From Acetobacter okinawensis (GTDB taxonomy: Bacteria > Pseudomonadota > Alphaproteobacteria > Acetobacterales > Acetobacteraceae): a stretch of DNA of 64,000 nucleotides. The number at the start of each line of letters is the position of its first letter. Position 1 is the stretch's first letter. This document shows positions 45,859 to 54,702 of this stretch, in pieces. Below the pieces are notes generated by a model. The model did not search any database. It was not told where the DNA came from and saw only the letters and a list, made by a program, of their open reading frames with translations. Location of the stretch: assembly GCF_002153655.1 (NCBI RefSeq), contig NZ_JOPJ01000020.1, positions 52,721 to 116,720 on the forward strand, written 5' to 3'. A program made the position numbers and the translations under genes.

Positions 45859-48189
45859 TCAGAACCGGACCCGCACACCGCCAAAATACGCGCGGGGGGA
45901 GCCTGCGTAGATCGAGCCTGTGCTGTTCATGAGTGTGGCAGCATCAGCCTGCTGTCCGTTGGATTGCAGTTTGTCGCTGATATTGCTGGCACCTGCGATA
46001 TACGTCTGGTTGGCAACATTCTGCACCTCACAATACCAGTGCAGGCGGTGCGCCCATCCTAGCCGGGCTGGTGGGTTATAATGCACCTCAAGATTCAGCA
46101 GGGTGTAGCCGGGTGCTTTTAAGCGGTTAGCGTTGTCCAGCCAGTAGGAATCCCGCCAGGTGACTTCCGCATAACCGCCCAGACCCTCCAGCAGACCATC
46201 AGGCTGATCGTAGAGAAAACGGGCATTGAGAAAATTGGGAACAACCCCGGGAATATAATTGCCTGCCCGGCTGAAACTGCGCGAGAGGGTCGTGTTGGAA
46301 AGTGTTTCGGTATAATTGGTATAAATCTGATTATCGTAAGTATAGCTCAGCTTGACCCGTCCGCCTGCCAGAGTTTGGGGGAGTGGCTTCCACTCCACGC
46401 CAAGCACTACGCCGCGATGTTCAGATGCAGGGGCGTTGAAAGTATAGGAACCCACAGCGTTAATGCCAGCCGACTGGCTGACCAGTTCGTTTTTGTAAAA
46501 CTCGTAAAAACCCGTTGCCTGAATGTTGATGTTGGAAGACGGGTGCCAGTCTGCTCCAAGGTCAATGCCAACACTTGTCTGGCTTTGTAGCTGTGTATTG
46601 TTGCCGTATTGCCCTTGCGGCGTGATGAAGAGGTTGGAGGAGGAGGGGGTGCCGTAAGCCGTGCCAACACGGGTGTGCAGCGTCCAGTCTTTGGACGGGG
46701 TGTAGATCAAGGCCCCTTCCGGGGCGAGGTTGAAGTAAAAACGGTTGGCGGTAATGGCGCGCTGGCTGCTTGTTGTGGCGGAGTAAGCATACAGTGTTTC
46801 GGTCGCGCCAATGTCGGAATAGGTGCCGCCAAGCCCGACAACTGCGTGCCAGTCAGGTGCAAAATGCCAGTCTTCCTGAAAGCGGGCACCAAGGTTCCAC
46901 TGATGGCCATAACTTTGCGAACTCATGGCCCCACGGGTTGCGCCACCTAGCGGCATGACGTTGTACGTCTGTGACCCAAAGTCGAGATAATCAAAATTTA
47001 CCCCGCCGAATGTCTCCAGCGTTCTGCCTGCAAGCTGGGCGTGGTTGGTGATATCGCTGCTTACTGCATAGGAATTATAAGGGCCGACATAAACGGTAGG
47101 AGAAGTTGGCTGGTCAATGTGGCGCTGGTCATAGGTAAACTGGTTGTGCCATGTGGTCTGGCTGTTAAAATCATGTTCCCAGCGCAGCCCGACAACTGTT
47201 CGTCGGTCAAAACGGCCCAGACCAGCGGCTTCGGGGCTCATGGCCTCCTTTGCGCCGTAACGGCCATTGACCAGCAGGTTAACGGATGCACAACCCGCTG
47301 CTGCGCTGGCTGCCTGTGCGCATCCCTGCTGGTAGGGGTTGGCACGATACTGGTTGAGCGAGAGCCTTGCAGGCAGAAAAGCATCGGTCACGTTGTTTAC
47401 AAATTTGAGAATAAGGCGGTCTGTTGCACTCAGGTTGACACGCAGGCGGATGTTTTCTGTTGAGGTATTATAACGGCTGTTGGCAATAAATCCGTTACCG
47501 CGCACGTCACTGCCAAAGATCATCAGGTCGTAGTGCCTGTTGCCAAAGCCAAGGGTTGCGTAGTTGTTAAACATCCCAAAGCTGCCAAAATCGGAGCCGA
47601 GTTCCAGCCCGTGAATATCAGCCCCTTTGCGGGTGCGGAAGTTGATGGCGCCGTTCATGGCGTAATTGCCGTAAAGGGTGGAGGCTGGGCCTTCAAACAC
47701 ATCCACGCCCTGATAGGCGTGCGGGTCAATCAGATCGGCGCGGGCTGTGCCGTCTGGCTGGGTCATAGGGAAACCATCTTCCAGCACCTGAATATTTTTC
47801 AACCCCCATGACTGGCGGTCGCCTGAACCGCGAATGGAAATGTTGGTATCGCGTGGCCCATTCCCTTGAGTAAAGGTGACACCGGGAATAGTGACCACCA
47901 TATCCGCAACGCTCTGGCCAACCTGGTTCCCAAAATCGCGTCTGTCAGCGCTAAAAGTTGTCTGGCCCGCCGGATGCGTCAGGGCCGATGCACGGTTTGA
48001 TCCTGTTACAAGGATCTGTTCCGTTGTGTTGGCCGCTTTGCCGGGCCTATGTGTGTGAACAGGAGCATGCTCACGTTCCGTAAGGGGTGGAATATGTTGT
48101 GTTTCTGCACGAGCATGAGGTGTGGCAAGTGCGGCGACAAGCGCCGCCACCCCGCATAACGGGCGTGACAGGTGATGAGTATGTAACAT
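45859..48189 (-). CDS. TonB-dependent receptor (metal/siderophore type)
   Basis: The 776-residue outer-membrane receptor has a signal peptide (about residues 1-28), a plug domain (about 55-180) with IPGVTFTQGNGPRDTNISIRG and LEDGFPMTQPDG, and a 22-strand barrel ending GGVRVRF. The N-terminal EQILVTG segment is a TonB-box candidate. It imports a metal complex with TonB-ExbBD energy. A following PepSY gene and an upstream DUF2946-like gene suggest copper or iron. The ligand cannot be read from sequence. Confidence 0.88.
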   Translation of the reverse strand: MLHTHHLSRPLCGVAALVAALATPHARAETQHIPPLTEREHAPVHTHRPGKAANTTEQILVTGSNRASALTHPAGQTTFSADRRDFGNQVGQSVADMVVTIPGVTFTQGNGPRDTNISIRGSGDRQSWGLKNIQVLEDGFPMTQPDGTARADLIDPHAYQGVDVFEGPASTLYGNYAMNGAINFRTRKGADIHGLELGSDFGSFGMFNNYATLGFGNRHYDLMIFGSDVRGNGFIANSRYNTSTENIRLRVNLSATDRLILKFVNNVTDAFLPARLSLNQYRANPYQQGCAQAASAAAGCASVNLLVNGRYGAKEAMSPEAAGLGRFDRRTVVGLRWEHDFNSQTTWHNQFTYDQRHIDQPTSPTVYVGPYNSYAVSSDITNHAQLAGRTLETFGGVNFDYLDFGSQTYNVMPLGGATRGAMSSQSYGHQWNLGARFQEDWHFAPDWHAVVGLGGTYSDIGATETLYAYSATTSSQRAITANRFYFNLAPEGALIYTPSKDWTLHTRVGTAYGTPSSSNLFITPQGQYGNNTQLQSQTSVGIDLGADWHPSSNINIQATGFYEFYKNELVSQSAGINAVGSYTFNAPASEHRGVVLGVEWKPLPQTLAGGRVKLSYTYDNQIYTNYTETLSNTTLSRSFSRAGNYIPGVVPNFLNARFLYDQPDGLLEGLGGYAEVTWRDSYWLDNANRLKAPGYTLLNLEVHYNPPARLGWAHRLHWYCEVQNVANQTYIAGASNISDKLQSNGQQADAATLMNSTGSIYAGSPRAYFGGVRVRF

Positions 48190-48215
48190 GGGGTTTAAAC
48201 CTGAATAAACAGCAC

Positions 48216-48244
48216 AAAAAGCTCACAGGCCAATGCGTGTGAGC
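48216..48244 (-). terminator. Terminator/attenuator between the DUF2946-like gene and the TonB receptor
   Basis: On the minus strand GCTCACACGC and GCCTGTGAGC pair with one mismatch around ATTG, followed by five T residues, only 26 bp before the receptor start codon. Confidence 0.7.
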
Positions 48245-48261
48245 GGCGTTTTCAATTCAGG

Positions 48262-48651
48262 TCAGGCAGGTGGTCCCTGCGGGCAGAGAGACGTCCGTTG
48301 TGGCGCGGGTGGCCCACGAATGGGCGCGAACATCCATGCGTGAGGGCTGTCGCAAACAGCCAGCGCCATACAGAGACAAAACGCAACGCTGAGCAGTAAA
48401 AGCTCATCAGCTTCGGAAAGAAGAAAGCTGTCGTCTTCTGGATTGGTGGAGTGATGATGTTGCCCATCGGGGGATGGGGATTGTGACTGGTCGTCGCAAA
48501 GAATACTGAGTTTTGTAAGGTTTTTAAGCGGGTCGTCCACCAGAGTAGTGGGGGAGGCAAGACCACCAAAAGTCAGGCGCGCAATAAGAGCAAGCATTAC
48601 AAGAGGCCAAAAGACCATCAGGTAAGCCAGACTGTGCGCGCGAGAGGACAT
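48262..48651 (-). CDS. DUF2946-like small membrane/secreted protein
   Basis: The 129-residue protein has an N-terminal hydrophobic segment (about residues 7-30). A middle part carries a HHH cluster (DGQHHHSTNPEDD), followed by a second hydrophobic stretch (about 80-97) and a C-terminal PIRGPPAP motif. This layout resembles DUF2946 proteins, which often neighbour TonB receptors and copper genes; the match is by pattern, not by a search. ATG 48651 lacks a good Shine-Dalgarno; a start at MVFWPL is possible. It precedes the TonB receptor with a terminator in between. Confidence 0.5.
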   Translation of the reverse strand: MSSRAHSLAYLMVFWPLVMLALIARLTFGGLASPTTLVDDPLKNLTKLSILCDDQSQSPSPDGQHHHSTNPEDDSFLLSEADELLLLSVAFCLCMALAVCDSPHAWMFAPIRGPPAPQRTSLCPQGPPA

Positions 48652-48818
48652 GCGTGTTGTTTATCGCAAATCATTCGCGTTAGCCAGATCATATCTTGCA
48701 TGCAGGGGTGCTGCTGGCGGGGGCAGGCATGCAAACAACGATGTTGTGGCAAAGCAATTGTATAAGGGCTTTGCCCGTTGGCTTTTGCTCCTCCCGGTTT
48801 GGCCGGGTAGGGAGAGGC

Positions 48819-49772
48819 TTATTCGGCGGGGGGAGGGTCCGCCATTTGTGTGCCGGGCCAGTTCTGGGAGGTCACCATATGTTGGGCCAGAAGCACAAGT
48901 AGCTCCCTGACGGCAACCCCGGCCTCGGTTTCGGGGATACTTTCAGGAATGCACAGAGAGACGTTTTCCTGAATGGTCGGGCTGCTGAGCGGGTAAATAA
49001 GCGACTGGCCGGGGACGACAATTTTGCTTGCTACAGCCCATGGCAGAATGGTGCAGCCCAACCCTGCGGCCACGGCGTCGCGCAGGGTGAGCAGGGCTTC
49101 CACTTCGGCAACAATGTTTGGAACAATCTGTTTGCGCGCAAAAGCGACGTTGATCCGTTTGCGAACAAAGTTGTAATCGGGGGGGACCAGAAGGGGCGTT
49201 TGTGCCAGATCCGATAATTTGACTGGCGTGGCCGTGTCTGTGCCAAAACCGAAGTCGGCATGTGCGACCAGAAAAAAATTCTCTTTCATCAAGGGCATAA
49301 AATTAACACCCTTGATCGGTCCCGCCCCGTGAATGATTGCCATGTCCAGCCTGCCGGTCATGACCATCTCACTGTAAATATCGTCAAAACTTTCTGAAAG
49401 ATGGAGCGTGATATTGGGCAGTTTCTGCCGGACTTCCTGTAACAGGCCCAAGGCAAGGGAGGAGCCGGAACAATAGGGCGAAAGCCCGACCGAAACCTTG
49501 CCAACCAACGGGCCGGTGCCATTGCTGACTTCTTCCATGGCGCGGTCAAGCTGTTTGCTCATGGTCTGTGCGTGCCGGTAGAGTTCCAGCCCGGCGGCAG
49601 TCGGCGTGACCCCCATTTTGCTGCGGATCAGGAGTTTTTGTTTAAAAGCCGTTTCAAGCGATGCAAGCTGCTGGCTGAGTGCAGGCTGGGCAATGTTGAG
49701 AATATCTGCGGCGCGCGAAATGCTGCCAACATCAATAATTTTTACGAACGCCTGTAAACGCCTGATGTCCAA
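48819..49772 (-). CDS. LysR-family transcriptional regulator (Nac-like)
   Basis: The 317-residue regulator has the LysR HTH at residues 1-60 (MDIRRLQAFVKIIDVGSISRAAD) and a periplasmic-binding-fold effector domain with GLGCTILPWAVA near the C-terminus. The sequence resembles the Nac/Cbl side of the family, linked in enterics to nitrogen and sulfur supply; that is an inference. The start is TTG 49772 with GGGAG about 12 nt upstream. It is divergent from the aminotransferase, and a CCATAG-N7-CTATGG dyad lies in the shared region. Confidence 0.85.
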   Translation of the reverse strand: MDIRRLQAFVKIIDVGSISRAADILNIAQPALSQQLASLETAFKQKLLIRSKMGVTPTAAGLELYRHAQTMSKQLDRAMEEVSNGTGPLVGKVSVGLSPYCSGSSLALGLLQEVRQKLPNITLHLSESFDDIYSEMVMTGRLDMAIIHGAGPIKGVNFMPLMKENFFLVAHADFGFGTDTATPVKLSDLAQTPLLVPPDYNFVRKRINVAFARKQIVPNIVAEVEALLTLRDAVAAGLGCTILPWAVASKIVVPGQSLIYPLSSPTIQENVSLCIPESIPETEAGVAVRELLVLLAQHMVTSQNWPGTQMADPPPAE

Positions 49773-50111
49773 TGCGCTGCACTCCCTGCGACGGAACAGC
49801 TATAATTTTTAATGATATATCGGGCTAAAGTCAATAAAATGCAAAAATAACAATTTCTGTAAAATTAAATATTTTTACTTATAATTCTTTGATTGTGATT
49901 GAAATAAATACTTATAAACAGGTTTTGGGTGGGTTGTTCAAGGAGTGCATCTGGCATTGTTCTTATGTAAAAATTTAAATCATTCCATAGCTTTCTTCTA
50001 TGGGGCCAGATGTTTTTAACCGCTACCGAGGGGAGCAGGCAGTGGGGTAAATTCAGGCGATATCACATTTATACAGGCTGTCTTTCTATTTGGAGGGAGA
50101 GCTGCGGGAGT
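49773..50111. promoter_or_regulatory. Divergent LysR/aminotransferase control region
   Basis: The 339 bp are markedly AT-rich with no gene. The perfect dyad CCATAG-N7-CTATGG (49985-50003) has the size of a LysR-type box and lies about 110 bp upstream of the aminotransferase start. Confidence 0.5.
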
Positions 50112-51323
50112 ATGCATACCATGCCAGGTTTTGCCGATCGACTGAACGGAATTGCCATTTCTGCTTCGGCTGCAATGACGGATAAGGCCTCTGCCCTGAA
50201 GGCGGACGGCAAGCAGATTGTCAGCCTATCCTCTGGTGAGCCGGATTTTCCAACACCTGAGCATGTGCTGGAGGCCGCAGTGGCAGCCGGGCGTGCGGGA
50301 GATACAAAATACCCGCCACAGGCAGGCAAACCAGCACTCAAACGTGCCGTAAGGGCCAAGTTCCTGCGTGAGAATAATCTGGATTACGCATTGGACGAAA
50401 TTCTGGTGGCCAATGGCGGAAAACAGATTATTTTTGATGCCATTATGGCCACCTGCAATCCGGGCGACAATGTTGTCCTGCCAACGCCATACTGGATCAG
50501 CTATGCCGATCAGGCCCGCCTTGCGGGTGCTAGTGTTGTGCAGGTGCCTTGCCACGAACACAATGGTTTTTGCTTGAAGGCAGAAGATCTGGATGCGGCC
50601 ATTACGCCACAGACCAAATGGGTTATCCTGAATTTTCCCAACAATCCCACAGGTGCCTGCTGCCCGAAGGAAGAGATGCAGAAAATTGCAAAAGTCCTTC
50701 TCAAGCACGAACATGTCTGGATCATGACCGATGATATTTACGAACATCTGGTTTATGACGATTTTGAATTCTGTACGATCGCACAGGTGGAACCGGCACT
50801 GAAGCCACGGGTGCTGACAGTCAATGGTGTTTCCAAAGCTTATGCCATGACCGGCTGGCGGGTTGGTTTTTGTGGTGGGCCAGCAAAACTGATTGCCGCA
50901 ATGAACAATATGCAGGGGCAGTCCACCAGTGGGATCAACACCCTTGCACAGGCTGCGGCTGTTGCAGCGCTGGAAGGCCCGCAGGAGTTCCTGCGGGAGC
51001 GGGCACTGGAGTATCAGGCCCGTCGTGATCTGGTCGTGGACCTGCTCAATGCCATTCCCGGCCTGACCTGCCACAAACCGCAGGGGGCGTTTTATGTTTA
51101 TGTCGATATTCGTGCCTGTCTGAACAAGGTTTCGGCCGCCGGACGGCAGATTGCAACCGATACAGACTTTGTCATGGGGCTTCTGGAGGAGCAGCAGGTG
51201 GCTACCGTGCAGGGAACGGCTTACGGTATGAGCCCGTTTTTTCGTCTTTCCTATGCAACCAGTGTGGATGTTCTTACAGAAGGTTGCCGCCGTATTGCGG
51301 ACTTTGTGGCAGGGCTCAAATAA
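50112..51323 (+). CDS. Class I/II aminotransferase (aspartate aminotransferase-like)
   Basis: The 403-residue PLP enzyme has the fold-type I markers: GEPDFPTPEHV (about residues 42-52), NFPNNPTGA, DDIYEHLVYDD and the PLP lysine in NGVSKAYAMTGWR (Lys242). Close relatives move amino groups between aspartate or aromatic amino acids and 2-oxoglutarate. The start at ATG 50112 is preceded by GGAGGGAG; ATG 50121 is also reasonable; the frame to 50010 is not. It is divergent from the LysR gene, which probably regulates it, and ends at a bidirectional terminator before the accB-like gene. Confidence 0.9.
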   Translation: MHTMPGFADRLNGIAISASAAMTDKASALKADGKQIVSLSSGEPDFPTPEHVLEAAVAAGRAGDTKYPPQAGKPALKRAVRAKFLRENNLDYALDEILVANGGKQIIFDAIMATCNPGDNVVLPTPYWISYADQARLAGASVVQVPCHEHNGFCLKAEDLDAAITPQTKWVILNFPNNPTGACCPKEEMQKIAKVLLKHEHVWIMTDDIYEHLVYDDFEFCTIAQVEPALKPRVLTVNGVSKAYAMTGWRVGFCGGPAKLIAAMNNMQGQSTSGINTLAQAAAVAALEGPQEFLRERALEYQARRDLVVDLLNAIPGLTCHKPQGAFYVYVDIRACLNKVSAAGRQIATDTDFVMGLLEEQQVATVQGTAYGMSPFFRLSYATSVDVLTEGCRRIADFVAGLK

Positions 51324-51334
51324 GCGGGGCTTCT

Positions 51335-51370
51335 GCTTTTTCCCCCTGCCGCAATGGCAGGGGGAAAAGC
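51335..51370. terminator. Bidirectional terminator between aminotransferase and accB-like gene
   Basis: A long stem GCTTTTTCCCCCTGCC against GGCAGGGGGAAAAGC with a GCAAT loop separates two convergent genes. Confidence 0.85.
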
Positions 51371-51376
51371 AAAAGA

Positions 51377-51832
51377 TTATGAGGGGGTTATAAAGGCAAT
51401 GGTGTGCCCATACCCCACCAGATCACCTTCCTGAGCACAGATACTGCTGAGCACACCATTGCCGGGGGCCTGTATGGCCACGGTTATGCTCCCCAGATCA
51501 AGCATGCCCACGGTCTGCCCCTGCTGCACTGTCTGGCCGACAGTGACAAAAGCCTTGTCTGTTGCCACATCCTGTAAACGCAAATGCCCGAAATAGGGGG
51601 TAAGGATAGGCGTTGATGTGGGCTTGGCAGGTGCGGTTGGGGCAGTCGACGGCAGGGAAGGCGAGGCCACAGAGAGAGCGGACGTATTGGCGACAAGGCG
51701 CAGGCGTAGACCCTGTGCGTTTGTCAGTTCCAGTTCATGCAGGCCAGCCTGTTGCAGCCAGTGGGTGATCTGGGCCAGATCCTGCGGTGTGGGGAGTGCT
51801 TCAAACGCAGGGAGCGTTATGGGCTTTTCCAT
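51377..51832 (-). CDS. Biotin-carrier-like protein lacking the biotinyl lysine
   Basis: The 151-residue protein has the AccB layout: an N-terminal helical part, an Ala/Pro/Ser-rich linker (residues about 52-76) and a C-terminal biotinyl/lipoyl barrel with PYFGHLRL and FVTVGQTVQQGQTVGML. Aligned without gaps to the intact carrier encoded 1.4 kb upstream, the biotin hairpin EAMKVF reads DLGSIT, so Ser115 replaces the lysine. It therefore cannot be biotinylated there. Its start overlaps the accC stop (TGATG), so it is translated with the carboxylase. It may be a structural or regulatory subunit; that is speculation. Confidence 0.72.
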   Translation of the reverse strand: MEKPITLPAFEALPTPQDLAQITHWLQQAGLHELELTNAQGLRLRLVANTSALSVASPSLPSTAPTAPAKPTSTPILTPYFGHLRLQDVATDKAFVTVGQTVQQGQTVGMLDLGSITVAIQAPGNGVLSSICAQEGDLVGYGHTIAFITPS

Positions 51833-53199
51833 CAGGGGTGAGACCTTTTTTCCAGCCAGTGTTCAAGGTGATGAATGTCCACGCCACCTTCCAAAAAACC
51901 TGTATCCTGCAAAATAGCCTGATGGAGCGGGATGTTTGTTTCAATCCCCTCCACCTGCATTTCGGCAAGGGCGACCTGCAGGCGGTTTATGGCTTCGGTC
52001 CGGGTTGCGCCGCGGGCTATGACCTTGGCAATGAGCGAGTCATAATAAGGCTGAACCGTGCAGCCCTGCGCCATATGCGTGTCCATGCGAATACCTGCCC
52101 CACCCGGTAGCGTCCATTGTGTGACAAGGCCGGGCGAGGGCGCAAAGGAAAACGGGTTTTCCGCATTGATTCGGCATTCAATGGCATGCCCGATGGTTTG
52201 TACATCTGCCTGTTGCAGGTGCAGCGGTTTGCCCTGAGCAATTTCAATCTGGGCGCAGACAATATCCAGCCCGGTTGTTTCCTCTGTAACCGGGTGTTCT
52301 ACCTGTAGGCGCGTGTTCATCTCAATAAACGCAAAAACGCCGTCTTCGTACAGGAATTCGAATGTTCCAGCCCCACGGTATCCAATGTGGCGGCAGGCCT
52401 GTGCACAGCTTTGCCCGATTTTGGCAATCAGTTCTGGCGGAATGCCGGGGGGAGGTGCCTCTTCAAGCACTTTTTGGTGGCGCCGTTGCAAGGAGCAGTC
52501 ACGCGCGCCCAGCCACAGCGCGTTGCCATGCGTATCGCATAGGACCTGAATTTCGATATGTCTGGGCTTCTGCATGAAGCTTTCCAGATACAGGGTCGGG
52601 TTGCCAAATGCCTGTTGGGCTTCCTTGCGGGTGAGTGCTACGGCTTTGAGCAGGTCATCAGCCTGCCAGACCACGCGCATGCCACGTCCACCGCCCCCGC
52701 CAGATGCCTTGACAATAACTGGAAAACCGACCTGCTCGGCCAGTGCGAGAATTTTCTGTTCGTCCTCTGGCAATGGGCCATCCGAGCCTGCAACGCAGGG
52801 CACACCGGCTGCCTGCATGGTCTGTTTGGCGGTAATTTTATCCCCCATCAGGCGGATTGCGGCAGGGGTTGGTCCAATAAAGCGTATGCCTGCGGCTTCC
52901 ACGGCCTCGGCAAAATCCGCATTTTCGGACAGAAAACCGTAGCCGGGATGAATGGCGCCAGCCTCTGTCAGGCGGGCTGCCAGAATAATCGCCTCGGCAT
53001 CCAGATAGCTGCGTGCGGCTGCATTGGGGCCAATGCACAGGGCTATGTCGGCTTCCTGCACATGGCGGCTCTGGGCGTCTGCCTCGGAATGAACGGCAAC
53101 CGTTTCCAGCCCGAGCTGGCGGCAGGCCCGCTGGATGCGCAGTGCAATTTCGCCACGATTGGCAATAAGAACACGCTGGAAATTCTTGGGTTCTGTCAT
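51832..53199 (-). CDS. accC: Biotin carboxylase (AccC-like), pxp-linked
   Basis: The 455-residue ATP-grasp enzyme has ANRGEIALRI at the N-terminus, HPGYGFLSEN, the ATP-binding loop KASGGGGGRGM (164-174) and FIEMNTRLQVEHPVTE. It carboxylates carrier-bound biotin with bicarbonate and ATP. Because it lies in a leftward operon beside pxpBCA with its own carrier, it is probably not the housekeeping acetyl-CoA carboxylase subunit, although that cannot be excluded from one window. It overlaps accB by four bases and the accB-like gene by one. Confidence 0.9.
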   Translation of the reverse strand: MTEPKNFQRVLIANRGEIALRIQRACRQLGLETVAVHSEADAQSRHVQEADIALCIGPNAAARSYLDAEAIILAARLTEAGAIHPGYGFLSENADFAEAVEAAGIRFIGPTPAAIRLMGDKITAKQTMQAAGVPCVAGSDGPLPEDEQKILALAEQVGFPVIVKASGGGGGRGMRVVWQADDLLKAVALTRKEAQQAFGNPTLYLESFMQKPRHIEIQVLCDTHGNALWLGARDCSLQRRHQKVLEEAPPPGIPPELIAKIGQSCAQACRHIGYRGAGTFEFLYEDGVFAFIEMNTRLQVEHPVTEETTGLDIVCAQIEIAQGKPLHLQQADVQTIGHAIECRINAENPFSFAPSPGLVTQWTLPGGAGIRMDTHMAQGCTVQPYYDSLIAKVIARGATRTEAINRLQVALAEMQVEGIETNIPLHQAILQDTGFLEGGVDIHHLEHWLEKRSHP

Positions 53200-53654
53200 G
53201 AAAGCCTCATAAGGGGCTGCTCGGCCTCCACTTCCTGACCATCCTCAACCAAAATGGCCTCCAGCCTGCCCGCACATGTTGCCTTGATGGGTGTAAAGAC
53301 CTTCATGGCTTCAATCAGTCCTACCTGCTGGCCTATGCTCAGCGTATCCCCAACAGATACAAAGGCAGGTGCATCGGGGGAGGGGGCTAGGTGGAGCGTG
53401 CCATACAGGGGAGCGCACAGGGTGTGTTCCCCCGTTGGGGCTGGAGCAGGTCCTTCTGCTGGCAGTGGCGTGTGCGCAATGTCCACCTCTGGTGCAGAGG
53501 TGGGGTGGTGGGGCAGGCATGCCGCGCCATGGAGCGGGGCATGGCTGGCAGTCCGCGTGATCCTGAGCGTGCATGCACCATCCGAAACGTCAAGTTCCTG
53601 TAATGGTGCTTGAGAAAACAGGTCAATCAGGGACTTGAGCGCTTGAATGTCCAT
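53196..53654 (-). CDS. accB: Biotin carboxyl carrier protein (AccB-like)
   Basis: The 152-residue protein has an N-terminal helix pair, a Pro/His/Ala-rich linker (about 38-75) and a biotinyl barrel with the biotin site EAMKVF (Lys118). It would shuttle carboxyl groups from the neighbouring AccC to a carboxyltransferase. It starts at ATG 53654, five bases after the SDR stop, and overlaps accC. The SDR-accB-accC-accB-like genes thus form a tight operon divergent from pxpBCA, whose PxpB/PxpC products are homologues of the carboxyltransferase part of urea amidolyase. Confidence 0.9.
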   Translation of the reverse strand: MDIQALKSLIDLFSQAPLQELDVSDGACTLRITRTASHAPLHGAACLPHHPTSAPEVDIAHTPLPAEGPAPAPTGEHTLCAPLYGTLHLAPSPDAPAFVSVGDTLSIGQQVGLIEAMKVFTPIKATCAGRLEAILVEDGQEVEAEQPLMRLS

Positions 53655-53659
53655 GACGT

Positions 53660-54415
53660 TCAGGGCGTGCCAGTGGTTTTTTTGGCGAAGTTCAGCCCGC
53701 CTACAACCTGCATGGTTGGCAGAACCTCCATAAAACTGACATTCATGCGCTGGGGGGAGCTTACGGCAAATGCAATGGCGTTTGCCAGGTCTTCGGGCAG
53801 CAGGGAGTCATATTCGGCAAAGAAGCGGCGCTGTGCTTCTTCCATATCCCCGATAAGGCGGCCAAAGACTTCTGTTTCCACGCGTGCGGGAGAAATTTCG
53901 GTGACGCGGATTTTTTTTCCAAACAGATCACAGCGCAACTGCTGGGAAAGCGAATGTACACCCGCCTTTGTTGCGTGGTAAACAGTATTGCCCCCGGCAA
54001 AGGCATAATGCCCGGCAATGGAACTGATGTTGATGATATGGCCACGGTCACGTGCCATCATGCCCGGCAGGGCAAGGCGGGTCAGTTGCAGGACGGCGCG
54101 CAGGTTAATATCAACAAGTGCGTCCACATCGTCTTCAGTTGTGTTGGCAATATTGCCTGTGCGCGACTGGCCTGCATTGTTGACCAGAACATCAATGTCT
54201 GTGTTCTCAAAAATCTTCTGCATTGCGGTGCAGTCAGCCACGCTGGCGGCATGCACAATGCATCCTGTTTCTGCTGCCAGTTCCTCAAGGCGTTCTTTAT
54301 TCCGTGCAACTGCGTGCACCTCCAGCCCAAGTTCACGCAGTTTGCGTACGGTGGCAGCACCAATACCCGAGGATGCGCCGGTAACAAGTGCTGTATGATA
54401 AGGCTGTATGGTCAT
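53660..54415 (-). CDS. Short-chain dehydrogenase/reductase (YdfG-like)
   Basis: The 251-residue NAD(P)-dependent enzyme has the SDR cofactor motif TGASSGIGAA (about 11-20), NNAG, and the catalytic Ser ... YHATK triad (YxxxK). The pattern of ARNKERL after strand two fits NADP preference. Close relatives (YdfG/serine 3-dehydrogenase group) oxidise 3-hydroxy acids or L-serine-type substrates, so a hydroxy-acid role is possible but unproven. It is the first gene of the leftward accBC operon and shares the promoter region with pxpB. Confidence 0.88.
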   Translation of the reverse strand: MTIQPYHTALVTGASSGIGAATVRKLRELGLEVHAVARNKERLEELAAETGCIVHAASVADCTAMQKIFENTDIDVLVNNAGQSRTGNIANTTEDDVDALVDINLRAVLQLTRLALPGMMARDRGHIINISSIAGHYAFAGGNTVYHATKAGVHSLSQQLRCDLFGKKIRVTEISPARVETEVFGRLIGDMEEAQRRFFAEYDSLLPEDLANAIAFAVSSPQRMNVSFMEVLPTMQVVGGLNFAKKTTGTP

Positions 54416-54702
54416 GCTGCGAGATACCCCAATAAATATGTTATCGCACCGTGCTGAGATTATGGGCGATATTCCTTTATTTGTTTCAGATTAGAGATGA
54501 AATGTTTGCTTGACCAAGATGCGTTTGGTCTTGCGTCATAAGAAGATTCAATGTCTGCGCGCTGAGTGGTCAGGTCATAAGATTATTGTATGCCCTTACA
54601 TTCATATAATGTTGGCGGAGGCAGGGCCTGCAGTCATATCGTTGCGAACACGATATAGACAATCAGGTTCGGGAAAGCTTCTGGTGACACGTTCTTTACA
54701 TC

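Noticed and set aside
51832..53654. Reading accBC as the housekeeping acetyl-CoA carboxylase pair
   Set aside because: Position inside an SDR/accB-like operon opposite pxpBCA makes a dedicated role more likely, though a single window cannot exclude the housekeeping one.
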